The notes under the pieces: model-generated
What the model was told of the DNA's origin: nothing
Database searches by the model: none
The model's input: the letters and a program-made list of their open reading frames with translations, nothing else
Program-made: the position numbers and the translations under genes
In this document: positions 1 to 6,796 of the stretch, piece by piece
Position numbering within the stretch: the first letter of the stretch is position 1
How the letters are laid out: the number at the start of each line of letters is the position of its first letter
NCBI GenBank assembly: GCA_002307275.1
Contig: DBTX01000080.1
Coordinates: 1-12,711, forward strand
Source of the DNA: Hungateiclostridiaceae bacterium UBA1305
GTDB lineage: Bacteria; Bacillota; Clostridia; Acetivibrionales; DTU013
Length of the DNA stretch: 12,711 bases
Direction: 5' to 3'

Positions 1-433
1 CGGTAAGCAGGAACTGCAGCCATGGGTCAAGAGTGACATAATGCTGTGTAAATGGATTTCTGAAACCGGTGAAGACGACACCGGCAAAATAGACGATAAC
101 TGCAGCGGACACCTGAAATATGAACTTCGGCAGTGCCGGAAAATCCTTTCCATGGGTTTTGTACCAGTCATCAACGATGCCAATAGCTATTACCAGGATC
201 GAACCTGTTAGAATCAATAGATTTTTTTTAGTGAAGCCGCCTGAAAAGATGAAAAAGGTCAACATGAACCCGGCAAAAATAGCAAGGCTTGCAAGATGAG
301 GCACCGGCTCCTTGTGAATCTTTCGTTCTGTCGGCATATCGACGAATCCGATTTTAAGTGCAAATCTTCTTAACGGCGGTATCAGAATAAACACTGCAAT
401 AAAAGCGATTAAAAATGCAATTAAATATTTGAT
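1..433 (-). CDS. WecA/TagO/MraY-family phospho-sugar transferase, N-terminal part (cut by window edge)
   Basis: Membrane enzyme of the polyprenyl-phosphate N-acetylhexosamine-1-phosphate transferase family, which starts cell-wall teichoic acid or surface polysaccharide synthesis by loading a UDP-sugar onto undecaprenyl phosphate. Reading right to left, the frame is open to position 1 and gives about 144 residues. It has a first membrane helix (IAFLIAFIAVFILIPP), the family segment GFVDMPTERKIHKEPVP, a second helix (AIFAGFMLTFFIF), a third (LLILTGSILVIAIG), and then GIVDDWYKTHGKDFPALPKF, whose DD pair is the family's Mg-binding aspartates. The usual R-x-GG after the KxHxxPxP segment is HLAS here. 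No ATG, GTG or TTG lies between the upstream in-frame stop (TAG 452-454) and the first helix. AAAGGG (443-448) would fit an ATC start at 431-433, which I used provisionally; the next GTG (392-394) would remove most of helix 1. The gene follows gntR by about 20 bases, in the same frame. Family assignment is firm, exact substrate and start are not. Confidence 0.8.
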   Translation of the reverse strand, partial: MKYLIAFLIAFIAVFILIPPLRRFALKIGFVDMPTERKIHKEPVPHLASLAIFAGFMLTFFIFSGGFTKKNLLILTGSILVIAIGIVDDWYKTHGKDFPALPKFIFQVSAAVIVYFAGVVFTGFRNPFTQHYVTLDPWLQFLLT

Positions 434-454
434 ACCCTCACACCCTTTGATCTA

Positions 455-1192
455 TCATTTGCTGTTTTCAAATACCAATTGGCATTTATCCGCACGGTAT
501 TTGGCAATAATGAATTCAACGGCTTGTCCGCTCTTGGAATACAAGAGGTTCTCGATCTTAATGAGCGGATGACCGGTTTGTACCTGTAGATATTGTGCTT
601 CGGATTGATCGGTATATACAATCTCCAAAGAACTTTTCGTCTTTACAGGCAGAAGCGGATATTTCCCTCTTAGTATATCATAAGAAGGCTTATTTGCCTT
701 TATGTCATCAATTATTTCCGGGAAAAGTGCAAGCGGGATATAAGAAAAATTTAATGAAAGAACGCTGTTTTTATCTGCTGTAACAAACTTTACCTCAGCA
801 AAGGTAGTTTGTTGGGAATTCTGCAATCCGAATGCACTTTCGAGGAAAGGCATTTCATTTTGTTTGATAATACGTAAAGACAATATGTCGTGTTGACCGG
901 GATTCTGACTGTCCAAAATCGAATCTGTAAACCCTGTGAAATTTTTAATATCTACCTTCGATTTGGATTTCGCTACGAAGGTCCCTTTCCCTTTTTCCTT
1001 ATACAAATAGCCATTGTTCGTCAGTTCACTGATTGCCTGACGGACAGTCGGCCTGCTTATGTCATAGTGTTCGCAAAACTCCTGTTCAGAGGGGATTTTG
1101 GATTCACCCTGGTATTCGCCTGACTCAATCTTTTTAATGATAAGATTCTTTAGCTGGGAATACATAGGTACGTTGCTGTATTTATTTATCAC
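455..1192 (-). CDS. GntR-family transcriptional regulator, HutC/UTRA subfamily
   Basis: DNA-binding regulator of 245 residues. The N-terminal winged helix-turn-helix covers about residues 5-75, with the typical core IPSEQEFCEHYDISRPTVRQ and the wing GYLYKEKGKGTFV. The rest (about 95-240) is a UTRA ligand-binding domain, ending in the usual pattern IENLLYSKSGQAVEFIIAKYRAD. UTRA regulators bind small effectors, often sugar phosphates or amino-acid derivatives; the effector cannot be read here. I chose the GTG at 1190-1192 because GGAGG lies 7 bases before it; a longer ATG version (from 1228) has no ribosome binding site and begins with a non-family MLLCLPKYGG stretch. The gene has its own promoter upstream and is followed closely by the WecA-like gene, which it may control, although the link is only by position. 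It ends with tandem stops, TGA then TAG. Confidence 0.9.
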   Translation of the reverse strand: MINKYSNVPMYSQLKNLIIKKIESGEYQGESKIPSEQEFCEHYDISRPTVRQAISELTNNGYLYKEKGKGTFVAKSKSKVDIKNFTGFTDSILDSQNPGQHDILSLRIIKQNEMPFLESAFGLQNSQQTTFAEVKFVTADKNSVLSLNFSYIPLALFPEIIDDIKANKPSYDILRGKYPLLPVKTKSSLEIVYTDQSEAQYLQVQTGHPLIKIENLLYSKSGQAVEFIIAKYRADKCQLVFENSK

Positions 1193-1248
1193 GGTAACCC
1201 CTCCATATTTAGGTAAGCATAGCAGCACATAATAACATCCTTACTAAT

Positions 1249-1278
1249 ATTATATTATAAACTGTGGCAATTCAACAA
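1249..1278 (-). promoter_or_regulatory. Probable sigma-A promoter of gntR with paired TTGTTGAA boxes
   Basis: On the minus strand TTGTTG (1273-1278) is followed after 18 bases by TATAAT (1249-1254); a second overlapping TATAAT lies at 1254-1259. Transcription would begin near 1242, giving a leader of about 50 bases that holds the GGAGG before the GTG start. The octamer TTGTTGAA occurs at 1271-1278 and again at 1293-1300, 22 bases apart, about two helical turns, which could be sites for autoregulation. The promoter is read by eye from consensus and has not been tested. Confidence 0.5.
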
Positions 1279-1340
1279 AATACTATATAATTTTCAACAA
1301 TATTTTTTTGGCATTTCATACAAAAATTTGCTCACCGGAA

Positions 1341-1382
1341 TTAAATGAAAAAGATGACTGCCCGGTCAGGAGAGCCATCTTT
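1341..1382 (-). terminator. Intrinsic terminator downstream of purB
   Basis: On the minus strand a ten-pair stem (AAAGATGGCT with AGTCATCTTT, one G-U pair) encloses a 13-base loop and is followed by TTTTTCATTT. It lies about 150 bases after the purB stop codon and upstream of the gntR promoter, so it separates the two units. Confidence 0.7.
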
Positions 1383-1484
1383 AATTATCTTTATATGAAG
1401 CAAACAGATTACGATCACGGGACTTTTGGCTCAATGCTCTATTCGATCACTAGGCTGGGCTTTTGGTATAAGGCTGATGATTCA

Positions 1485-1553
1485 TTAACCTTAAGAATAA
1501 TGCTCATCAAACCTTTAATACAATGCTCATTAAACCTTAAGTTCAATGCTCAT
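1485..1553 (-). repeat. Three 23-bp tandem repeats spanning the purB stop codon
   Basis: Read on the minus strand, three consecutive 23-base units occupy 1553-1531, 1530-1508 and 1507-1485. All begin ATGAGCATT, and all carry an AAGGTT core near the end (CTTAAGGTT in units 1 and 3, ATTAAAGGTT in unit 2). The first unit encodes the last purB residues (MSIELKV); the stop codon begins at the unit 1/unit 2 junction, and the other two units are untranslated. Because 23 is not a multiple of three, each copy shifts the frame. This looks like a local slippage duplication. Confidence 0.85.
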
Positions 1554-2957
1554 GCCTTCCGTACTGATACCTGCCAGCTTTGGTCTTACCTGCTCTCCAA
1601 TGTATTCCGCCACCTGCTCCGCCGAACGTCCGATATATTTTGAGGGTTCCATTACAGAGAGCAGTTCATCCTTGTTTAAGCCAAACATGGGATCTGCGGC
1701 AATACGTTCTATGAGATCATTTTCATGGCCGTACATTTTGACCTGCATTCCAGCCTCCATGGAGTGAATACGAATCCTCTCATGCAGCTCCTGCCTGTCC
1801 CCTCCCCTTTTTACAGCCGCCATCATAATGTTTTCCGTAGCCATGAAGGGCAGTTCTTCCAGGACATGTTTTTCAACAACCTTGGGGTATACCACCAGGC
1901 CGCTTGCGATGTTGATATAGATATTCAATATTGCATCGACAGCCAGAAATGCCTCAGGAACGCTGATACGCTTGTTAGCTGAATCGTCAAGTGTTCTTTC
2001 GAACCACTGCGTGGCTGCGGTTATCGCAGGATTGAGTGCGTCAATCATGACATATCTGGCGAGGGAGCCGATTCTTTCGGCACGCATCGGATTACGCTTG
2101 TATGCCATTGCGGACGAACCGATCTGATTCTTTTCAAACGGCTCCTCCATCTCCTTCATGCTCTGCAGCAGCCTCATATCATTGCTGAATTTGTTTGCAC
2201 TCTGGGCAATGCCTGAAAGTATATTCAGCACCCTGCTGTCCTGTTTTCTGGTATAGGTCTGCCCTGAAACGGCATATACATAATCAAATCCCATCTTTTG
2301 CGCAATAAGGCTTTCAAGCTGTTTGACCTTTTCGCCATCATCATCAAAAAGGCTCATAAAGCTCGCTTGTGTTCCGGTAGTGCCCTTACTGCCGAGTAAC
2401 TTCATTGAAAAAAGTACATATTCAAGGTCATCAAGGTCGATCATCAGATCCTGGATCCACAGGGACGCTCTTTTACCCACTGTAACTAGCTGTGCAGGCT
2501 GAAAATGCGTAAATCCCAGTGTTGGCATGCTTCTATATTCCATTGCGAAATCGGACAGCTTTGAGAGAACAGCAGCAAGCTTTTGCCGTATCAGTTCAAG
2601 TGCATCATGCATGATGATGATATCTGTATTGTCACCGACATAACAGGAGGTCGCTCCCCAATGAATAATGCCTTTTGCCAGAGGGCATTGTTCACCGTAA
2701 GCAAGCACATGTGCCATAACATCATGACGGACTTCCTTTTCATGTTGCTCAGCAACGGAGTAATTTATATCGTCTTTGAACAGGTTCAATTCTGCGATTT
2801 GTTCATCGGTAATATTGAGCCCAAGTTCCTTTTCTGCCTCTGCAAGAGCGATCCACAATCTGCGCCAGGTCCTGAACTTTTTATCGGGCGAAAACAGCGC
2901 CTGCATTTCACTGCTCGCATATCTTGCATTAAACGGGCTTTCATAGGTGTTCCTCAA
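1530..2957 (-). CDS. purB: Adenylosuccinate lyase
   Basis: Purine biosynthesis enzyme of the fumarase/aspartase superfamily, acting in the cytosol as a homotetramer. It splits SAICAR to AICAR plus fumarate and adenylosuccinate to AMP plus fumarate. The 475 residues match the longer PurB type shared with animals. Visible motifs are RHDVMAH (77-83), TTGTQASF (193-200), THFQPAQ (150-156, with the catalytic His at 151) and the superfamily signature GSSAMAYKRNPMRAER (280-295), which carries the catalytic serine loop. The start is a TTG (2955-2957), preceded by GGAGG at a spacing of nine bases; no in-frame ATG lies nearby. It is transcribed alone from a promoter about 45 bases upstream, and no other purine gene lies in the window. 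Its 3' end lies inside a tandem repeat. I see no purine riboswitch in its leader. Confidence 0.96.
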   Translation of the reverse strand: MRNTYESPFNARYASSEMQALFSPDKKFRTWRRLWIALAEAEKELGLNITDEQIAELNLFKDDINYSVAEQHEKEVRHDVMAHVLAYGEQCPLAKGIIHWGATSCYVGDNTDIIIMHDALELIRQKLAAVLSKLSDFAMEYRSMPTLGFTHFQPAQLVTVGKRASLWIQDLMIDLDDLEYVLFSMKLLGSKGTTGTQASFMSLFDDDGEKVKQLESLIAQKMGFDYVYAVSGQTYTRKQDSRVLNILSGIAQSANKFSNDMRLLQSMKEMEEPFEKNQIGSSAMAYKRNPMRAERIGSLARYVMIDALNPAITAATQWFERTLDDSANKRISVPEAFLAVDAILNIYINIASGLVVYPKVVEKHVLEELPFMATENIMMAAVKRGGDRQELHERIRIHSMEAGMQVKMYGHENDLIERIAADPMFGLNKDELLSVMEPSKYIGRSAEQVAEYIGEQVRPKLAGISTEGMSIELKV

Positions 2958-2998
2958 AACAATGCACCTCCAGAATTGCTACATTCTTTAACGTATTT

Positions 2999-3027
2999 AT
3001 TATATCTTTTAAACCTAATAAAATCCA
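2999..3027 (-). promoter_or_regulatory. Probable purB promoter
   Basis: A perfect TATAAT (2999-3004, minus strand) has a weak -35 match TGGATT (3022-3027) 17 bases upstream. The predicted leader is only about 35 bases long, too short for a purine riboswitch. The -10 is convincing and the -35 is not. Confidence 0.42.
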
Positions 3028-3116
3028 TATACAGAAGCTTCAAAAAAACTTTGCATTACAGGCCTTTTTTGCACATTATGCTCCAATGAACATTATGGGT
3101 ATCGAGACCGAACGAT

Positions 3117-3137
3117 GTGATTTTACGCTGAAATCAC
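3117..3137. repeat. Short perfect stem-loop in the purB upstream region
   Basis: GTGATTT (3117-3123) and AAATCAC (3131-3137) form a seven-pair inverted repeat around a seven-base loop. It is adjacent to a larger palindrome at 3144-3191. Neither strand has a T-run after it, so it is not an intrinsic terminator. Confidence 0.55.
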
Positions 3138-3143
3138 TATTTT

Positions 3144-3191
3144 AGCCGAATTTGTTTCTCAAATGGCTCATTTTGTGAAACAAATTCGCTT
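3144..3191. repeat. Long imperfect palindrome between purB and the aminotransferase
   Basis: CGAATTTGTTTC (3147-3158) is matched exactly by GAAACAAATTCG (3177-3188). The stem continues inward after one T-T mismatch as CAAA/TTTG to an eight-base loop (3164-3171). Outer bases add a few imperfect pairs. There is no U-tract on either strand. The element lies beyond the aminotransferase terminator and upstream of the purB promoter. Its role is unknown: a dispersed intergenic repeat, a protein-binding site or an RNA hairpin are all possible. Confidence 0.7.
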
Positions 3192-3198
3192 GAATGGC

Positions 3199-3230
3199 TT
3201 AAAAAAAGTGCGAGATCATTTAGATCCCGC
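3199..3230 (-). terminator. Intrinsic terminator of the aminotransferase gene
   Basis: On the minus strand GCGGGATC and GATCTCGC form an eight-position stem (one mismatch or wobble) with a five-base loop (hairpin 3210-3230), followed after AC by seven T residues (3201-3207). It lies about 130 bases after the aminotransferase stop codon; I see no gene in the stretch between (3231-3362). Confidence 0.85.
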
Positions 3231-3362
3231 CAGATACTTATGAATATGAGATTTATCTGCTATAGCCAAACTGGCTCAGCAGCCGGTATCATCCCGAAGG
3301 ATGTAACACACGAAAATTATAAACCTGATTATTATACAAAGCAAGTTTAAAATTGCAATGTA

Positions 3363-4646
3363 CTATTCGCCGAGAAGCTTCCTGACAGCAACGATCTGCA
3401 CACATGTACACAGCAATTCCATGGCAGTTTTTAATTCGGCAAGCGGCGGGTAAGTCGGAGCTATCCTTATGTTCTTGTCTTGTGGGTCCCTGCCATAAGG
3501 GTATGTCGCACCTGCGGGTGTCATGACAATACCGGCATCCGCAGCCATTTTTACGGTTGCCTTCGCGCAGCCTGGCAGTGTATCGAAGCTGATGAAATAG
3601 CCGCCATTGGGCTTGTTCCATGATGCAATATTTTTACCGCCCAGATTGGATTCAAGCAGGTCCAGCACCATATCAAACTTCGGCTTGAGTATTGCCGCAT
3701 GCCTCTTCATCTGCGCTTCAATTCCAGCCATATCCTTAAGATATCTGACGTGACGAAGCTGATTGATCTTGTCAGGCCCGATCGTTTTAATTCCCATCTG
3801 CTTCCTTATTCTTACCAGGTTGTTTTCACTTGCCGCCATTACGGCAATACCACTTCCTGGGAAGGTGACTTTTGAGGTGGAACCGAAAATATATACTCTA
3901 TCGGCATTCCCCGCCTTTTTACAGGCATCCATGATATTCTTCAGCTTATCCGGCTTATCTGTGAGGTGATGCACGGTATAGGCGTTGTCCCAGAATATTC
4001 TGAAATCAGGCGCGGCAGTTTTCATTGTCGCAAAGCGATCAACTACTTCATCGGAATAGGTGATGCCGTCAGGATTGCTGTATTTAGGCGTGCACCAGAT
4101 CCCCTTAATGGAGGCGTCGTCTGCGACAAGCTTCTCGACAGCATCCATATCCGGTCCGTCCTTTTTCATTTCTATAACGATCATTTCAATGCCGAACAGC
4201 TCACAAATAGCAAAGTGACGGTCATATCCGGGACTCGGGCAAAGGAATTTAACCTTGGGCAGCTTTTGCCAGGGCTCTGCACTCCCGACTACGCCGAACA
4301 TCATGCCGCGTGCAACAGCATCGTACATCATGCTGAGGCTTGAATTATTGCCGACGATGACCTCACTTGGACTGACTTCAAGCATCTGTGCAAAGAGGAC
4401 CTTCGCTTCAGGAATTCCATCTAATTGTCCGTAATTTCTTGTATCAAAACCGTCTGTAGTTTTCAAGCTGTCCGAAGAACCCAACATATCCATCATGTCC
4501 ATGGATAATGCAAGTTGAACCGCGCCAGGTTTCCCTCTGGACATATCTAATTTAAGTTTTTGGGCTAAAAAGCCTTCATATTTTTCATTTAAGGAGATCA
4601 ATTCTCCGTTTAGTTCATCTTTGCTTAAGCTCGTAAAGTCCTTCAT
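3363..4646 (-). CDS. Aspartate aminotransferase, subgroup Ic-like (PLP-dependent)
   Basis: Fold-type I PLP aminotransferase of 427 residues, most like the subgroup Ic aspartate aminotransferases known from actinobacteria and clostridia. It would exchange the amino group between aspartate and 2-oxoglutarate, giving oxaloacetate and glutamate. Visible landmarks are the N-terminal substrate segment LDMSRGKP (33-40), NYGQLDGIPEAK (71-82), the PSPGYDRHF cofactor loop (137-145), YSNPDG (189-194), FWDNAYTVHH (218-227, with the Asp that pairs with the PLP ring nitrogen), the Schiff-base lysine K259 in GSTSKVTFPGSG, and the carboxylate-binding arginine in NIRIAPTYP (392-400). I chose ATG 4644-4646: GGGGG lies about eight bases before it, and an upstream in-frame TTG (4659-4661) sits inside that site. 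It is a single-gene unit with clear promoter and terminator. The substrate is inferred from the family. Confidence 0.9.
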   Translation of the reverse strand: MKDFTSLSKDELNGELISLNEKYEGFLAQKLKLDMSRGKPGAVQLALSMDMMDMLGSSDSLKTTDGFDTRNYGQLDGIPEAKVLFAQMLEVSPSEVIVGNNSSLSMMYDAVARGMMFGVVGSAEPWQKLPKVKFLCPSPGYDRHFAICELFGIEMIVIEMKKDGPDMDAVEKLVADDASIKGIWCTPKYSNPDGITYSDEVVDRFATMKTAAPDFRIFWDNAYTVHHLTDKPDKLKNIMDACKKAGNADRVYIFGSTSKVTFPGSGIAVMAASENNLVRIRKQMGIKTIGPDKINQLRHVRYLKDMAGIEAQMKRHAAILKPKFDMVLDLLESNLGGKNIASWNKPNGGYFISFDTLPGCAKATVKMAADAGIVMTPAGATYPYGRDPQDKNIRIAPTYPPLAELKTAMELLCTCVQIVAVRKLLGE

Positions 4647-4679
4647 CAAAGGTACCCCCAAAATAATTACGTTGTTGAT

Positions 4680-4708
4680 ATTTTAATATATTTATAAGTG
4701 ATTTGCAA
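4680..4708 (-). promoter_or_regulatory. Promoter of the aminotransferase gene
   Basis: TTGCAA (4703-4708) and TAAAAT (4680-4685) on the minus strand are separated by exactly 17 bases. An A/T-tract palindrome (4722-4750: nine A then six T with TTC/GAA ends) lies just upstream of the -35 and may act as an UP element or bent DNA. The predicted leader is about 30 bases. Confidence 0.65.
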
Positions 4709-4798
4709 CTCATAGGTGCTAGAATTTCAAAAAAAAATTTTTTGAATTTATAAAAAGAGAGATAATGCAGGAAGCCACCTGGAATTATGCAAAATAAT

Positions 4799-4823
4799 GG
4801 AGGCAGTAAAAAATTTTTACTCC
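4799..4823. promoter_or_regulatory. Candidate operator palindrome in the divergent intergenic region
   Basis: AGTAAAAAATTTTTACT (4805-4821) is a 17-base palindrome with eight-base arms, and GGAG/CTCC at its edges (4799-4802, 4820-4823) adds further symmetry. It lies about 35 bases upstream of the xylosidase -35 and about 95 bases upstream of the aminotransferase -35. The position suits a transcription factor site, but no cognate regulator is encoded beside it. Confidence 0.4.
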
Positions 4824-4827
4824 TAGA

Positions 4828-4955
4828 ATATACACTATCAATTCAAGTTTTTATAGTTGTAAATCATGTTACCAAGCTGTAAAATTTAATTGCTCCTGTT
4901 TATTATGCTTGAAAAAGCAGATATTCAACGCTACTAAATATACACACTATATTCC
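4828..4955 (+). repeat. Two ATATACAC boxes flanking the xylosidase promoter
   Basis: ATATACACTATCAATTC (4828-4844) and ATATACACACTATATTCC (4938-4955) resemble each other and stand on either side of the promoter at 4857-4885. The second overlaps the stretch just before the ribosome binding site. A small hairpin, TGCTT-GAAA-AAGCA, lies in the leader between them (about 4907-4920). The similarity is modest and may be chance in AT-rich DNA. Confidence 0.3.
4857..4885 (+). promoter_or_regulatory. Probable promoter of the GH43 gene
   Basis: TTGTAA (4857-4862) and TAAAAT (4880-4885) are 17 bases apart on the plus strand. Transcription would start near 4892, leaving a leader of roughly 78 bases. I found no convincing catabolite-repression (cre) box or XylR operator around it. 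Confidence 0.55.
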
Positions 4956-4969
4956 AAAGGAGAATCGCC

Positions 4970-6604
4970 ATGATACACAATCCTGTACTTCACGGTTTTA
5001 ATCCGGATCCGGCGATCATTCGGGCAGGCGATGACTATTATATGGCAGCTTCGTCGTTTGAATGGTTCCCAGGCATCCCAATTTATCACTCCAAAGACCT
5101 TGTCCATTGGAAGCTGATCGACTATGCACTTAAAACAAAGCGGCATATCGACCTTACCTGCCTGCCGCCGTCGAAAGGTGTCTGGGCTCCCTGCCTGACC
5201 TACTGTGAGGCTGATAAGCTGTTCTATATGCTTTACTCTAACGTATACAACTCGAACCAGCTGCAATTTGATGTTGATAATTTTCTCATCTGGGCGGACA
5301 ATATCCATGGCCCGTGGAGCGAACCTATTTACATAAATTCCAGCGGCTTTGACGCCTCCCTTTTTCATGATGATGATGGTAGAAAATGGATTGTCAATCA
5401 GGAGAGAGATTCCAGACCCGGGCACGAGATGAAACGACCTATTATCCTACAGGAATTTAGCCCGGAACTGAAAAAGCTTATTGGAAGCCCTGTACGACTG
5501 ACTTATGGCGCCACTGAACGCGGCTTTACTGAAGCGCCCCACATTTATAAGCATAACGGTCTGTATTATCTGATAACCGCCGAGGGCGGTACTGGATATG
5601 GGCATTGCGCAGCGCTCCTGCGTGCCGAAGTGGTTACCGGGCCGTATGAAAACTGCCCGCACAATCCCATCATTACCTCCTGTACCAGGGAATTTGCCAT
5701 GCGCCCGGAGATTAACTATATCATGCTGGATCTCTACAACCCTGATGAATTACTGCAAAAGTCAGGACATGGCTCGCTCGTAGAAACACAAAACGGAGAA
5801 TGGTATATGGCACATCTTTGCGGTCGCCCCGTTATGCCTCAGAAAAGGTGTGTTCTTGGACGTGAATCCGCAATACAGCAGGTGGAATGGACAAAAGACG
5901 GTTGGCTTCGTATGACAGATGGGACAAATATCGCCAAAGAATATGTACCTGCTCCCAAACTGCCTTCCTATCCGTTTCCCAAGGAAGAACCACGCTGTGA
6001 TTTTAACGAAACAGAGTTGGAACTTCCCTTCTGTACTCCGCGAAATGAAATTTCTCCCGATTGGGCTAATTTAACTGTGCGTCCGGGATATTTACGGCTG
6101 CGGGGGCGTGAATCGCTAACCAGCAATCACCATCCCAGCGTGATTGCAAGACGGCTGACTGCATTCAACGCAACCGTGACAACAAAAATGGAATTTGAAG
6201 CCGACTATTACTTGCAGCAGGCAGGTCTCACCTGCTACTACGAGACCTCGAATTTCTACTCTATTTATAAAACCTACAGCGAAGAGCTTGGAAGCAATAT
6301 TATAACTGTAGGCGGTTATGAAAATAAAAAATATATCGACGGAAACAATGCTTGCGCAGTAGTGGAAAAGGATGCTCCTGTTTATCTAAGGGCAGAGATC
6401 AGGACAGAGAGCCTGCAATTTTCTTATAGTACCGACGGCGTAACATTCCAGAAACTTGGACCCGTTATTGATATGACTACCCTTTCAGATGAAGCTGTCA
6501 AATTTGGAGAGTTTACAGGAACCTTCGTAGGTATATACGCACAGGATTCCCATACCAGAGAAAAATGCGCGGATTTTGATTATTTTGAATATAACGAGGC
6601 TTAG
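4970..6604 (+). CDS. GH43 beta-xylosidase / alpha-L-arabinofuranosidase
   Basis: Glycoside hydrolase family 43 enzyme of 544 residues, the size of the two-domain XynB-type beta-xylosidases (subfamily 11-like). It should release xylose from xylo-oligosaccharides by an inverting mechanism, with possible arabinofuranosidase side activity. The N-terminal five-bladed propeller (about 1-325) carries the three catalytic acids: base D13 (NPDP), pKa-modulating D128 (FDASLFHDDDG) and acid E188 (TEAPHIY). HLCGRP (282-287) and the AASSFEWFPGIP segment (26-37) are also typical. The C-terminal beta-sandwich (about 345-540) matches the GH43 C-domain. There is no signal peptide, so it acts in the cytosol on imported oligosaccharides. 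The ATG is preceded by AAAGGAGA at ideal spacing. A longer-than-usual loop appears at about 236-265. It is monocistronic; no transporter or xylose-metabolism gene adjoins it. Confidence 0.93.
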   Translation: MIHNPVLHGFNPDPAIIRAGDDYYMAASSFEWFPGIPIYHSKDLVHWKLIDYALKTKRHIDLTCLPPSKGVWAPCLTYCEADKLFYMLYSNVYNSNQLQFDVDNFLIWADNIHGPWSEPIYINSSGFDASLFHDDDGRKWIVNQERDSRPGHEMKRPIILQEFSPELKKLIGSPVRLTYGATERGFTEAPHIYKHNGLYYLITAEGGTGYGHCAALLRAEVVTGPYENCPHNPIITSCTREFAMRPEINYIMLDLYNPDELLQKSGHGSLVETQNGEWYMAHLCGRPVMPQKRCVLGRESAIQQVEWTKDGWLRMTDGTNIAKEYVPAPKLPSYPFPKEEPRCDFNETELELPFCTPRNEISPDWANLTVRPGYLRLRGRESLTSNHHPSVIARRLTAFNATVTTKMEFEADYYLQQAGLTCYYETSNFYSIYKTYSEELGSNIITVGGYENKKYIDGNNACAVVEKDAPVYLRAEIRTESLQFSYSTDGVTFQKLGPVIDMTTLSDEAVKFGEFTGTFVGIYAQDSHTREKCADFDYFEYNEA

Positions 6605-6732
6605 ATGTCCCCCATCTCTATAGGTGGCGGATACAGAACCGAAGTGTTATAAAGAAGAAATAAAATAAGCAAGACCGTAATTCAGTCCATACGTTAACTT
6701 TTAGGGAGGGTCCCAATACGATTGATATACTT

Positions 6733-6779
6733 TACCGGCAGATGATCCTTTATGGTTGTCTTCCGGTATTTTTTATTTT
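6733..6779 (+). terminator. Intrinsic terminator after the GH43 gene
   Basis: TACCGG (6733-6738) pairs with CCGGTA (6763-6768); the stem continues inward with mostly paired AGATGATC/GGTTGTCT, and a T-rich tail (TTTTTTATTTT) follows. It lies between the convergent xylosidase and dipeptidase genes. On the minus strand the hairpin has no T-tail, so it serves the plus strand. I see no gene between 6605 and 6732. Confidence 0.8.
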
Positions 6780-6796
6780 GTATTATAATTTTAACC

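Noticed and set aside
1412..1471. Imperfect direct repeat CGATCAC...CTTTTGG, two copies about 33 bases apart
   Set aside because: Only two short blocks match and the spacing inside the copies differs. I cannot tell it from chance.
1308..1643. Open frame of 111 codons on the plus strand
   Set aside because: It crosses the purB terminator, the tandem repeats and the end of purB on the opposite strand. It has no ribosome binding site and resembles no family.
2583..3089. Open frame of 168 codons on the plus strand
   Set aside because: It is mostly the antisense of purB, a gene with complete family motifs, and then runs through the purB promoter. I see no sign that it is translated.
2958..3110. 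Possible purine riboswitch or PurR box before purB
   Set aside because: The predicted leader is too short, and no three-way-junction aptamer core or PurBox-like motif is visible.
4797..4826. Nine-codon mini-ORF (ATG GAG ... TAG) in the divergent intergenic region
   Set aside because: It lies upstream of the predicted xylosidase promoter and coincides with a palindrome; no ribosome binding site precedes it. Probably chance.
4934..5425. Open frame of 163 codons opposite the GH43 gene
   Set aside because: It is the antisense of the catalytic domain, where the plus strand carries all GH43 catalytic residues.
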